DNA of 64,000 nucleotides from Mucilaginibacter robiniae. GTDB lineage: Bacteria; Bacteroidota; Bacteroidia; Sphingobacteriales; Sphingobacteriaceae. Shown in pieces: positions 45,617-54,916 of the stretch. Within the stretch, counting starts at the first letter, position 1. Each line of letters opens with the position of its first letter. The stretch covers positions 4,216,001 through 4,280,000 of the forward strand of contig NZ_CP051682.1 in assembly GCF_012849215.1 (NCBI RefSeq), in the 5' to 3' direction. A model generated the notes under the pieces. It did no database searches and had not been told where the DNA came from. It saw only the letters and a program-made list of their open reading frames with translations. The translations under genes were made by a program, and so were the position numbers.

Positions 45617-46972
45617 GTGAAAAGGCTAACTGTTATTTATTTACTACTATTTACCGCAATATGCAATATTGGTTTTGGGCAAAAAAAAGCTAATTTAACT
45701 CCTACTAAAGCCCAAGAAATTAAAACTGTAGGCATTATCAAAAATCTATCAGATAGTGTTCTGCTCGATGTAGTACAAAAACAAACATTCCGCTACTTCT
45801 GGGATTATGGTCACCCGGTAAGTGGTTTAGCTCGCGAGCGCAGTAACAATGCTTTTGAAACCAGCACCGATGTAGTTACAACAGGTGGTTCTGGTTTTGG
45901 TATTATGGGTATTATAACTGCCACCAATCGAAAATGGATCACCCATGATGAAGCGGTTGATCGTATGCTTAAAATAGTAAACTTCTTGTGGAAAGCCGAT
46001 GCCTTTCATGGCGCATTTCCGCACTGGCTGGATGGCACCACAGGTAAAGTGATTCGTTTTGGTCGTAAAGATGATGGGGCCGATCTAGTGGAAACCGCTT
46101 ATTTATTCCAAGGGTTGTTGTGTGCCCGTCAATATTTTTCAGCTAATACTCCTAAGGAAACTGACCTGCGTAACAAAATAAACTGGATGTGGGATGACAT
46201 TGAATGGAGCTGGTTTACACGTGAGGGGAGAGAAGCCTTATACTGGCATTGGTCGCCCAACAATGGCTGGGCTATGAATTTTCCTATTCATGGCTTTAAT
46301 GAATGTTTAATTACCTATGTACTGGCTGCATCGGGTGATCGGTATCCGGTTACAGCTGATGTTTATCATCGTGGTTGGGCACAAAGCAACTTTTTTAATA
46401 ATGGCAAAACGTTTTATGGTTTTAAGCTTCCTTTAGGGTTTGATTATGGCGGTCCACTGTTTTTTTCTCAATATTCATTTTTAGGCTTGAATCCTAAAGG
46501 GCTAAAAGATCGCTATGCTGATTACTGGGAACAAAACACCAATCATACTTTAATAAATCATGCCTACTGTGTAGACAATCCTAAGCATTTTAAAGGTTAT
46601 GGCGAAAACTGCTGGGGACTAACTGCAAGCGATATTAAAGATGGATACACGGCCAGTTCGCCCACTAATGATGTAGGCGTAATTGCGCCAACAGCTGCGT
46701 TATCGGCATTTCCTTATACGCCTCAGTTTTCCATGAAAGCATTACGTCATTTTTACTACGATTTAGGTGATAAAATATGGGGTGAGTACGGCTTTGTGGA
46801 TGCTTTTAATGAAGGACAAAACTGGTATGCCAAATCTTACCTGGCCATCGATCAGGGGCCGATTATAGTGATGATTGAAAATTACCGCAGTGGTTTGCTC
46901 TGGAAACTTTTTATGAGTTGCCCTGAAGTGCAACGCGGACTTAAGAAGCTCGACTTTCAATATTCGTTATAG
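45617..46972 (+). CDS. GH144 endo-beta-1,2-glucanase-like enzyme
   Basis: 451 residues from a GTG start that gives signal peptide MKRLTVIYLLLFTAICNIGFG. (Alpha/alpha)6 barrel of the former glucoamylase-family group: VVQKQTFRYFWDYGHPVSGLARERSN, then DVVTTGGSGFGIMGIITA, DDIEWSWFTR, WHWSPNNGWAMNF, INHAYCVDNPKHFKGYG and NEGQNWYAKSYLAIDQGPIIVMIENYRSGLLWKLFM. These match GH144, whose characterised Chitinophaga pinensis member cuts beta-1,2-glucan to sophoro-oligosaccharides. The adjacent GH3 and SusCD fit that pathway. Subfamily by recognition, not by search; catalytic residues not verified. Confidence 0.85.
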   Translation: MKRLTVIYLLLFTAICNIGFGQKKANLTPTKAQEIKTVGIIKNLSDSVLLDVVQKQTFRYFWDYGHPVSGLARERSNNAFETSTDVVTTGGSGFGIMGIITATNRKWITHDEAVDRMLKIVNFLWKADAFHGAFPHWLDGTTGKVIRFGRKDDGADLVETAYLFQGLLCARQYFSANTPKETDLRNKINWMWDDIEWSWFTREGREALYWHWSPNNGWAMNFPIHGFNECLITYVLAASGDRYPVTADVYHRGWAQSNFFNNGKTFYGFKLPLGFDYGGPLFFSQYSFLGLNPKGLKDRYADYWEQNTNHTLINHAYCVDNPKHFKGYGENCWGLTASDIKDGYTASSPTNDVGVIAPTAALSAFPYTPQFSMKALRHFYYDLGDKIWGEYGFVDAFNEGQNWYAKSYLAIDQGPIIVMIENYRSGLLWKLFMSCPEVQRGLKKLDFQYSL

Positions 46973-47017
46973 TAACAGAATAAACGTAAAATATTAATAA
47001 ATCAACAACATCGATAT

Positions 47018-49297
47018 ATGAACTTGTGTAAAACTATTGTAGCATCATGTTTAACAGCTGCTATTGGCTTTACAGCTATAGCACAGAAGAAAACCGATCC
47101 TAAAATGGATGCCTTTATCAGCAACCTAATGGGCAAAATGACCTTGGATGAAAAAATAGGCCAGTTGAATTTACCCTCAATTGGATTTGATATAACCGGT
47201 CCTATTTTAAGTGAAGGCGTGGAAGAAAAGATACAGCAAGGCATGGTAGGCGGCGTGTTCAATACCTACACACCTACAGCTGTGCGTAAATTACAGCAAT
47301 ATGCTGTAAATAAAACCCGTTTAAAAATTCCTTTACTTTTTGGATATGATGTTATTCACGGACATAAAACTATTTTTCCTATACCGCTGGGCTTATCATC
47401 CAGTTGGGATATGCCTTTGATTGAACAAACGGCCCGTACAGCTGCCGAAGAAGCTACGGCAGATGGTTTGAACTGGGTGTTTTCACCTATGGTTGATATT
47501 GCGCGCGATCCGCGATGGGGGCGTGTATCGGAAGGATCTGGTGAAGATACTTGGCTGGGTTCGCAAATTGCACGAGCCATGGTAAAAGGTTATCAGGGCA
47601 ATGATTTGGCCGCCAAGAACACCGTGCTGGCCTGTGTAAAGCACTTTGCTTTGTATGGCGCTGTTGAGGCCGGACGCGATTACAACGTGGTAGATATGAG
47701 CGAACGTAAAATGTTTGAATACTATCTGCCTCCATATAAAGCAGCTATCGATGCTGGTGCTGCTACAGTGATGAGTTCATTTAATGAAATTAATGGTGTA
47801 CCTGCCGCCGCTAACCAGTGGCTCTTAACCGATTTATTGCGCAAACAATGGGGCTTTGATGGTATGGTAGCTACTGATTATACCGCCATTATGGAACTGA
47901 TGAATCATGGAGTAGGTAATGAAGAGGAAGTAGCTAAACTAGCGCTAGTAGCTGGTAACGATATGGATATGGTGAGCGAGATTTTCCTGAAAAGGCTAAA
48001 ACAACTAGTGAATGAAAAAAAGCTTAATGTGAGCTATGTTGATTTAGCCTGCCGCCGTGTACTGGAAGCTAAGTATAAGTTAGGCCTGTTTACCGACCCA
48101 TATCGTTACGTAAGCGAATCGAGAGCAAAAAAAGAAATTATGAATGCTGCTAAGTTACAACTAGCAAAAGAAGCAGCTGAAAAAAGCATGGTGTTGCTTA
48201 AAAACGAAAATGATGTTTTGCCACTTAAAGCTGACGCCAGCATTGCCTTTGTTGGGCCGCTGGTGAAGGATCAGCGTGATTTAATTGGCAATTGGAGTGG
48301 GGCAGGCGACTGGAAAAAGGCTGCCAGTTTCTGGGATGCAATACAGGCACAATATCTAAACAATAAATTTGTTTATGCCAAAGGGTGCAACATTACTGAC
48401 GATCAGAAAATTATCAACAAACTGAACCCGCATGATGCCCAGATTGTGCTAGATAACAAAACACCGCAGCAGTTGATTGATGAAGCTGTTGCAGCCGCTA
48501 AAAACGCCAATGTAGTAGTAGCCTTTTTAGGTGAACCTTTTGGCATGTCGGGAGAAGCTGCCAGCCGTAGCGACATTAGCTTGCCGGAAAATCAACAAGC
48601 ATTGCTAAAAGCTCTAAAAGCTACAGGTAAGCCTGTTGTGCTGGTATTAATGAACGGTAGACCGTTAACTTTGCAATGGGAAAATAATAATCTAAATGCT
48701 ATTTTGGAAACTTGGTTTGCTGGTACCAAAGCTGGTGAAGCCATTACCGATGTTCTGTTTGGTAAATACAATCCATCTGGAAAGTTAAGCATGACCTTTC
48801 CGCGTAGTGTAGGTCAGATTCCAATCTACTACAATGCGAAAAGCACAGGCCGTCCTATTGATGAGCAACAAAAATATACTTCTAAATATCTGGACATTCC
48901 AAATACACCATTATATCCATTTGGTTATGGGTTAAGTTATACCACTTTCAATTATAGTGCTATTCAACTGGACAAAACAACCATAAACGGTGCTAATGAT
49001 AAACTTACTGCAAGTATTACTATCACCAACACAGGTAATGTAGCCGGACAGGAAACCGCACAGTTATACATTCGTGATATGGTAGGTTCTGTAACCCGTC
49101 CACTTAAAGAGCTGAAAGGCTTCCAAAAAGTAACTTTAAAGCCCGGTGAATCAAAAACGGTTAGCTTTACAATTAGTCCGGCTGATTTAATGTTTTACGA
49201 TATTAATATGAAGTACACTTATGAACCTGGTGCTTTCAAGGTATTTATAGGTGGCAACTCACAAGAGGTTAAAGAAGCTGATTTTAAAGTAGAGTAG
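47018..49297 (+). CDS. GH3 beta-glucosidase (BglX-like), PUL member
   Basis: 759 residues. Signal peptide (residues 1-22, IVASCLTAAIGFTAIAQ). N-terminal barrel with LLFGYDVIHGHKTIFPIPLGL, DPRWGRVSEGSGEDTWLG, VKHFALYGAVEAGRDYN and the nucleophile Asp287 in MVATDYTAIMEL. C-terminal domains VLPLKADASIAFVGPL and the FnIII-like NTGNVAGQETAQLYIRD. This BglX branch trims beta-linked glucose; in Bacteroides a GH3 in the beta-1,2-glucan locus is reported to act on sophoro-oligosaccharides. It starts 45 bp after the GH144 gene, probably in one transcript. Confidence 0.93.
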   Translation: MNLCKTIVASCLTAAIGFTAIAQKKTDPKMDAFISNLMGKMTLDEKIGQLNLPSIGFDITGPILSEGVEEKIQQGMVGGVFNTYTPTAVRKLQQYAVNKTRLKIPLLFGYDVIHGHKTIFPIPLGLSSSWDMPLIEQTARTAAEEATADGLNWVFSPMVDIARDPRWGRVSEGSGEDTWLGSQIARAMVKGYQGNDLAAKNTVLACVKHFALYGAVEAGRDYNVVDMSERKMFEYYLPPYKAAIDAGAATVMSSFNEINGVPAAANQWLLTDLLRKQWGFDGMVATDYTAIMELMNHGVGNEEEVAKLALVAGNDMDMVSEIFLKRLKQLVNEKKLNVSYVDLACRRVLEAKYKLGLFTDPYRYVSESRAKKEIMNAAKLQLAKEAAEKSMVLLKNENDVLPLKADASIAFVGPLVKDQRDLIGNWSGAGDWKKAASFWDAIQAQYLNNKFVYAKGCNITDDQKIINKLNPHDAQIVLDNKTPQQLIDEAVAAAKNANVVVAFLGEPFGMSGEAASRSDISLPENQQALLKALKATGKPVVLVLMNGRPLTLQWENNNLNAILETWFAGTKAGEAITDVLFGKYNPSGKLSMTFPRSVGQIPIYYNAKSTGRPIDEQQKYTSKYLDIPNTPLYPFGYGLSYTTFNYSAIQLDKTTINGANDKLTASITITNTGNVAGQETAQLYIRDMVGSVTRPLKELKGFQKVTLKPGESKTVSFTISPADLMFYDINMKYTYEPGAFKVFIGGNSQEVKEADFKVE

Positions 49298-49313
49298 TTA
49301 CAACAGTCATCTC

Positions 49314-49359
49314 TATACAATAAGCCTATATTTCTACAGAAATATAGGCTTATTGTATA
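49314..49359 (+). terminator. Perfect 21-bp hairpin at the end of the PUL
   Basis: TATACAATAAGCCTATATTT plus C (49314-49334) pairs completely with 49339-49359 around the loop TACA. There is no long T-run, so it may stop transcription from both sides or protect mRNA 3' ends. Confidence 0.7.
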
Positions 49360-50133
49360 AGTATAAAATGGTATACTATAGCTACTGGAACCTTGTGGTG
49401 AAGACGTGCACGAGTGTGCTCGTGCGCAATATAGGTTAGGTTCTTGCCGGAACGGGACAACTAAACTTTTACAGAAATCAGGAGTAAAACGTCCGTCCAC
49501 GACACTGACCCGGAAGTCGATTAAATACCGAACAGACATTTGGATTGGTTAAAGTAGATGATGTGTTCTTGTGAACAATAAGCAAAATCAAAATATGAAT
49601 ACAGTACACATTTTATTAAAAAAGTTAAATTCTTTTTGGTAGTATGAATACTTAGTGTTATTTTTACACCATTAGAAAACGAATAAAAATTCTTCTCATA
49701 ATTTAGGTTTATAATTGGTTAGTAAAAGTCCTCCTGCCCATCAGGAGGCTTTACTTTTTTAAGGGATCTGTAGAAGTCTTCTATTAAGTAATACAAATAA
49801 GCCTTTGTAAAGATAAAGCTGCCACTTGGCACTATCGTCAGGGGCTCATCAAAGCTTCTTCAAATATCACGTTAAAAAGTTCTTGTCCTACAGCATCAAA
49901 TGAATCAGCAATATTGTTTATATAAAGGTTCGCGGAGTTGCAGCTTATATATTACTTTACTTACTAGGAGAGAATAGAAAGTTTTAAAAATAAACATAAG
50001 TATACAACATGTAAAGCTGGAAGGTGGGGAAGATTACATAAATTTTAATCAGATAAGTCACTTAGTCTTAAGTTAAACAAACAGCAAGTTAAAGCCCGAT
50101 AGTGCTGGATGTACGGATATTTACTTCATAAAA
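49360..50133. other. Intergenic region with an orphan terminator
   Basis: No gene seen. GCACGA with TCGTGC forms a hairpin near 49408-49425. An orphan terminator lies at 49725-49760: CCTCCTG (49730-49736) pairs with CAGGAGG (49742-49748), flanked by AAAG and CTTT, then six T. It has no gene just upstream, so an unseen small transcript may end there. Confidence 0.45.
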
Positions 50134-51868
50134 AAGAGGCTGTCTGAAAAGGGCAGCCTCTTATTGTTTTAAGGAGATTTTTGTATCTTAAAGACATGGG
50201 AGGCAAGATAGTCTTTAAGGAATATGATCCAGACCAGTTAACGTTTTTACCGTACAAACTGGAGGAACTGGTACCGACAGGTCATCCGGTCCGTATCGTT
50301 AAACAGGTCGTGGACACGGTAGATGTCAAACCGATCAACCGGAAGTACAAAGGCAGCGGGGCGTCAAGTTTCCATCCCCGGCTGATGCTGAAGCTGCTGG
50401 TTTACGGCTATCTGACCAATACTTATTCCTCACGCAAACTGGAAGAACAGGCCGCGCAGAACGTACACTTCATGTGGCTTTTAGGGATGAAAAAGCCCGA
50501 CCACAACACCATCAACCGTTTTCGCAGCGAGAAGTTGTCAGGCGTCTTAAAGCAGATCTTCTCACAAATCGTGTTGCTGCTCGAGCAGGAAGGTATCGTA
50601 TCCTTGAAAGAAGCCGTTTTTACTGATGGTACCAAGATCGAATCAGCGGCGAACAAGTACACCTTCGTATGGGGCAAAAACATCAAGGCGAATAAAGATA
50701 AGATGAAAGCCCAGCTTGATGAACTGTGGGGTTATGCGCAAAGCATTGCCGCCGAAGAACTAAAAGATACAGCGCCCTTGGAATATAGTGAGATCAACCC
50801 GGAGAAAGTAAAGGAAACCATCTCAAAGATCAATGCAGCCTTAGATGATAAAGAAGACGTAGACAAAAAAGTAAAGCAAAAGCTGAACTACGCAAAGAAG
50901 CACTGGCCGGAGAGCCTGGCACGGTATGACGAGCAGGAAAAGTTATTAGCCGGCCGTAACAGCATGTCAAAGACCGACCCGGATGCCACCTTCATGCGGA
51001 TGAAGGAAGACCATATGCTGAACGGACAACTTAAGCCGGCCTATAACCTGCAGATATCCACCCAGGAGCAATTCATCCTTAATTATACCCTGCATCAAAC
51101 CTCAACCGATTACCAAACCTTGTCTTCCCATATTGAACAATACCAAGCCTTATATAAAGACCTGCCCAAAGCCATTGTTGCCGACACCGGCTACGGATCG
51201 GATGAGAACTACGGTGTGTTAGCGCGAAAAGGCATTGAGGCTTACATCAAATACAATACGTTCGATAAGGAACAAAAGGACGGTATCAAAGCGTTCAGTA
51301 ACGACAGCCTGCATTATAACGAAGCGGAGAATTACCTTGTTTGTCCGATAGGTCAATGGATGGCGCATATCGGTAACGGTCAGCGAGTCACTTCATCTGG
51401 TTTTGTACAACTGATCAGCCGTTACCGTGCCCAGAACTGTGAAGGTTGCCCGATGCGTGGTGTTTGCCATACTACACAGGGTAACCGGGTCGTTGAGATC
51501 AACCACAGCCTAAGACAACATAAACAGGCAGCCAAAGAACGGTTGAATACAGAACAGGGTATCAACCTCAGGAAACGAAGGCCGGCCGATGTGGAACCGG
51601 TATTCGCCCAATTAAAGCATAACCATGGCTTCAGACGATTCCTGCTGAAAGGGATGTCCAAGGCCGAGGTCGAAATCGGCTTATTATCCATCGCACATAA
51701 CCTAAGAAAATGGAAAACCTGAAAACAAGCTTTTTATAGACTTTTAGAACCTGTTAGAATCAATCCCCGGTTCTTAAACGGCTGCTGACATCTTTCACTC
51801 AACCTTCCAACCAAAAATCATAACTAAATAAAAAACCGCCTCATATTTGACTTATGAGACGGCCTCTT
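50134..51868 (+). mobile_element. IS1182-family insertion sequence
   Basis: Terminal repeats AAGAGGCTGTCTGAAAAG at 50134-50151 and CTTATGAGACGGCCTCTT at 51851-51868, the complement with a few changes. Each end also folds locally: AAGAGGCTG with CAGCCTCTT at 50134-50162. No target duplication resolved. It sits between the PUL and the M16 gene, apparently breaking nothing. Confidence 0.8.
50196..51722 (+). CDS. IS1182-family transposase
   Basis: 508 residues from ATG 50196; an in-frame TTG five codons earlier, 4 bp after AAGGAG, is an alternative. N-terminal DUF772 domain (LTFLPYKLEELVPTGHPVRIV, LKLLVYGYLTNTYSSRKLEEQ, PDHNTINRFRSEKL). Catalytic DDE positions are in FTDGTKIE, IVADTGYGSDENY and the C-terminal PVFAQLKHNHGFRRFLLKG (Glu just before, VEPVFAQ). 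Four Cys in NCEGCPMRGVC form a zinc knuckle. Full length for IS1182; intact. Confidence 0.94.
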   Translation: MGGKIVFKEYDPDQLTFLPYKLEELVPTGHPVRIVKQVVDTVDVKPINRKYKGSGASSFHPRLMLKLLVYGYLTNTYSSRKLEEQAAQNVHFMWLLGMKKPDHNTINRFRSEKLSGVLKQIFSQIVLLLEQEGIVSLKEAVFTDGTKIESAANKYTFVWGKNIKANKDKMKAQLDELWGYAQSIAAEELKDTAPLEYSEINPEKVKETISKINAALDDKEDVDKKVKQKLNYAKKHWPESLARYDEQEKLLAGRNSMSKTDPDATFMRMKEDHMLNGQLKPAYNLQISTQEQFILNYTLHQTSTDYQTLSSHIEQYQALYKDLPKAIVADTGYGSDENYGVLARKGIEAYIKYNTFDKEQKDGIKAFSNDSLHYNEAENYLVCPIGQWMAHIGNGQRVTSSGFVQLISRYRAQNCEGCPMRGVCHTTQGNRVVEINHSLRQHKQAAKERLNTEQGINLRKRRPADVEPVFAQLKHNHGFRRFLLKGMSKAEVEIGLLSIAHNLRKWKT

Positions 51869-51891
51869 TGTTTATGTAGAATTTAGGTGGT

Positions 51892-54825
51892 TTAATAACC
51901 AAATAGCTGAGTTAGATCCAGCTTGATTAATTCACCGTATTTCTTCAAAACATCATCACTTACACGCTTGTCTGAAGCTACTACGCAGTAAGTAAAAGGT
52001 TTATTCTTAATCTCACTTTCGTGAAAAGCTTTGATATCAGCATAATTCAATTTATCAATGGCAGCGTAGGTGGTTTTGCGTGCATCATAATCTAAACCAT
52101 GGCGCTGAGCAGCCAGATAGTTGAATAATATGTCATCTTGCATAATCCGGTCCGTTTCTAATGATTTACGAATATTTTGACGAGCCACAGTTACAATTTT
52201 TTCAGATTCAGGCATATCGGTAAGCAGTTCATTCATGCCTTTAATTGCATCGTTGAATTTATCAGCTTGAGTGCCTACATAAGCTACAAAGTAATTTGGA
52301 TCTTCCTTTTTAGACGGGGATACATAGTAAGCGTAAGTAGAGTATGCCAAAGCTTTTGATTCACGTATAGTTTGAAATACAATACCACTCATGCCGCCAC
52401 CAAAGTAATTGTTATATAATTCGATGGTTGGTGTTTTAGCAGCATCATAAGGCGATTCGTTACGAACCCAGTTTATTTCAGCTTGTACCATGTCATAATT
52501 GGCAAATAGTACACGAGTTTTGTCGGGGTTTACACGGGTAAACTGTTTAGCCTGCGGATAAGCTACAAAAGTATTTGGCATGCGGTGCAATACAGCTAAT
52601 GTTGAAGCTGCTGCATTAGCATTTTGTGGACCATAATACAATATAGTATGTTTATAAGCAGATAAACTGTGTAAAAGGGCAACCAGATCGTCGGCTTTCA
52701 GGTTATCCAGTTCTTCGTTGGTTAGTGTATTGTTAAATGGATTTTGTGCTCCATATTGAGCATAGCTCATTAAACCAGCCATAATAGCAGCCTTATTCAG
52801 CTTTGCATTTTCGCGTGTTTTCTTCAAACGGACTTTTAAGCCTTGTAGCGCTTCTTCATCAGGCTTACAATTAGCAATTAAATCCTCGTACAAAGAAAGT
52901 GCTTGATTAAAATTTTCTTGTAAGCCGTTAATACTTACTGTAGTAATATCTGTACCGGTTGTTATGTTGTATGATGCAGCCAATTTGTAAAATGCTTTAC
53001 TAAAATCTTCGGCACTCATTTTATTAGTACCTAAAAATTGTAAGTATTGTGCAGCAATGGGCAGCAGTTTGCTATTCCAGCTACCCATATCATAGCGGTA
53101 GTATAGTCTGAATATGCTGTTGTCTTTGTTCTGAACAGCTAATACATCTACCTGACCGGCTTTGGCATGCTGAATATCGCGAGCATAATCCAGCCACACT
53201 GGTTGTACCGGATTGCTCGGCATATCATTAATGGATTTCAGGAAATCAGATTGTGCTTCACGGTTTACGGCAACAGGAGTAATGGTTGGTTTATCAACCT
53301 TCACTATGTTTTTATCTTCACCCTGGTGTTTGTACACAACTACATAGTCGTTATCATTCAAGTATTTATTGGCAAAAGCAACAATTTGCGGCTTAGTGAT
53401 TTTTGATAGTTCATCCACTTCAGCTACTGAGGTGCGCCAGTCAACACCTGAAGTAAAAGCATCCATTAGGTTACCTGCACGTGCACCATAGTTCTCGCTT
53501 TGTAAAATAATGTTCTTTTTGTTGTTATTAGCGATAGAGGCAATCAGATCATCTGAAAAATCACCTTTTTTCAACTTATCGATTTCAGTTAGCATTAAAC
53601 TTCTTACTTCATCTAGGGTCTGACCTTTTACCGGGTTACCCTGTAATACCAATGCACTGTAATCTTTTAAAGTATAAGCAGATGCTCTGGCACTTAGCAA
53701 CTTTTGTTTTTTAATCAAATCCAGATCAAAAAGCCCGGCTTTGCCATTGGTTAGGATAGCACCTACTAGATTCAATAACTGTGCATCGCGTGTATTAGCT
53801 CCCGGAAAGCGATAAGCTATGGTTAAATTTTCAGGATTAGGGCCATACACATCTTTTTGAATCGGACTGCTGATTGGCTTCTCGGGCGCAAATGTATAAG
53901 CCGGAACTGGCTTGCGAACCATGGATACAAAGTGTTGATCAATTTTCTTGATCATTACATCTGGGTTAAAATCGCCAGACATAATTATCCCCATGTTGTT
54001 AGGTACGTAATAGCTGTAATAATAATTGCGTATAGCCTTTAACGATGGGTTTTTTAAATGTTCAACGGTACCAATGGTAGTTTGACGACCATAATTGTTA
54101 TTGGGAAACAGTGCTGCGAACATGGCTTCCGAAACTTTATTCGGGTCACTGTCAAGCGTTCGGTTCTTTTCCTCGTACACAGCCTCTAGCTCTGTATGGA
54201 ATATACGAAATATTGGCTGACGGAAACGCTCGGCTTGTAAGGTCAGGAACTTATCAACGGATGCGCTCGGAATATCTTCCGTATAAACAGTCTGCTCGAA
54301 CGAAGTGAAAGCATTACTGCCCTGTGCGCCCATACCTGCCATCATTTTATCATACTCGTTGGCAATAGCAAACTTGGCAGCCTCACCCGATGTTTGGTCG
54401 ATCTGTTTGTAAATTTCTTTACGTTTAACCTCATCAGTAGTGGAGTTGTACTGCTCATACAAGTTATCAATTTTGTCGAGCAATGGCTTTTCCTTAGCCC
54501 AATCAAGTGAACCATATTTATTAGTTCCCTTAAACATCATGTGCTCCAAGTAGTGAGCCAAGCCGGTATGATTGGCCGGATCGGTTTTGCTACCAGCTTT
54601 TACAGCAATATAGGCCTGAATGCGTGGTTGTTTTGGTGTAGCACTCAGAATAACAGTTAAGCCATTATTGAGCGTGTAAAATCGGGCGTGAGTAGGGTCG
54701 CTGGTTACGTATTTGTACGTGTAGCCATTAGCTGTAGCCTGTTTCCAAGCATACTGCGTTTGCGCCGAAGCTGTTTCACCAGCTACCATTACCCATAATG
54801 CGAAGATCAAAGGTTTAAGTTTCAT
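51892..54825 (-). CDS. M16 family zinc peptidase (PqqL/insulinase-like)
   Basis: 977 residues from the ATG at 54823-54825, giving signal peptide LIFALWVMVAGETASAQ. The inverted zinc motif H91-Y-L-E94-H95 lies in GLAHYLEHMMFKG; ELEAVYEEKNRTLD holds the third zinc ligand Glu. Two M16 halves are fused in one chain; the second half (about 550-970) lacks the motif, as usual. Periplasmic peptide processing is likely. It is the second gene of a minus-strand pair, 91 bp after the DUF2723 gene. Confidence 0.9.
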   Translation of the reverse strand: MKLKPLIFALWVMVAGETASAQTQYAWKQATANGYTYKYVTSDPTHARFYTLNNGLTVILSATPKQPRIQAYIAVKAGSKTDPANHTGLAHYLEHMMFKGTNKYGSLDWAKEKPLLDKIDNLYEQYNSTTDEVKRKEIYKQIDQTSGEAAKFAIANEYDKMMAGMGAQGSNAFTSFEQTVYTEDIPSASVDKFLTLQAERFRQPIFRIFHTELEAVYEEKNRTLDSDPNKVSEAMFAALFPNNNYGRQTTIGTVEHLKNPSLKAIRNYYYSYYVPNNMGIIMSGDFNPDVMIKKIDQHFVSMVRKPVPAYTFAPEKPISSPIQKDVYGPNPENLTIAYRFPGANTRDAQLLNLVGAILTNGKAGLFDLDLIKKQKLLSARASAYTLKDYSALVLQGNPVKGQTLDEVRSLMLTEIDKLKKGDFSDDLIASIANNNKKNIILQSENYGARAGNLMDAFTSGVDWRTSVAEVDELSKITKPQIVAFANKYLNDNDYVVVYKHQGEDKNIVKVDKPTITPVAVNREAQSDFLKSINDMPSNPVQPVWLDYARDIQHAKAGQVDVLAVQNKDNSIFRLYYRYDMGSWNSKLLPIAAQYLQFLGTNKMSAEDFSKAFYKLAASYNITTGTDITTVSINGLQENFNQALSLYEDLIANCKPDEEALQGLKVRLKKTRENAKLNKAAIMAGLMSYAQYGAQNPFNNTLTNEELDNLKADDLVALLHSLSAYKHTILYYGPQNANAAASTLAVLHRMPNTFVAYPQAKQFTRVNPDKTRVLFANYDMVQAEINWVRNESPYDAAKTPTIELYNNYFGGGMSGIVFQTIRESKALAYSTYAYYVSPSKKEDPNYFVAYVGTQADKFNDAIKGMNELLTDMPESEKIVTVARQNIRKSLETDRIMQDDILFNYLAAQRHGLDYDARKTTYAAIDKLNYADIKAFHESEIKNKPFTYCVVASDKRVSDDVLKKYGELIKLDLTQLFGY

Positions 54826-54916
54826 ACTGAATGGTTTAATGTCTAAATATAAATAATTGCCTGTATTTGTCAATTAAAAACTTAGTTCAAAAAAGTAATC
54901 AATTAGTTTACACCAA

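Noticed and set aside
49219..49539. 106-codon minus-strand frame after the GH3 gene
   Set aside because: Its first part is antisense to the GH3 end and it crosses the 21-bp hairpin; looks like a shadow.
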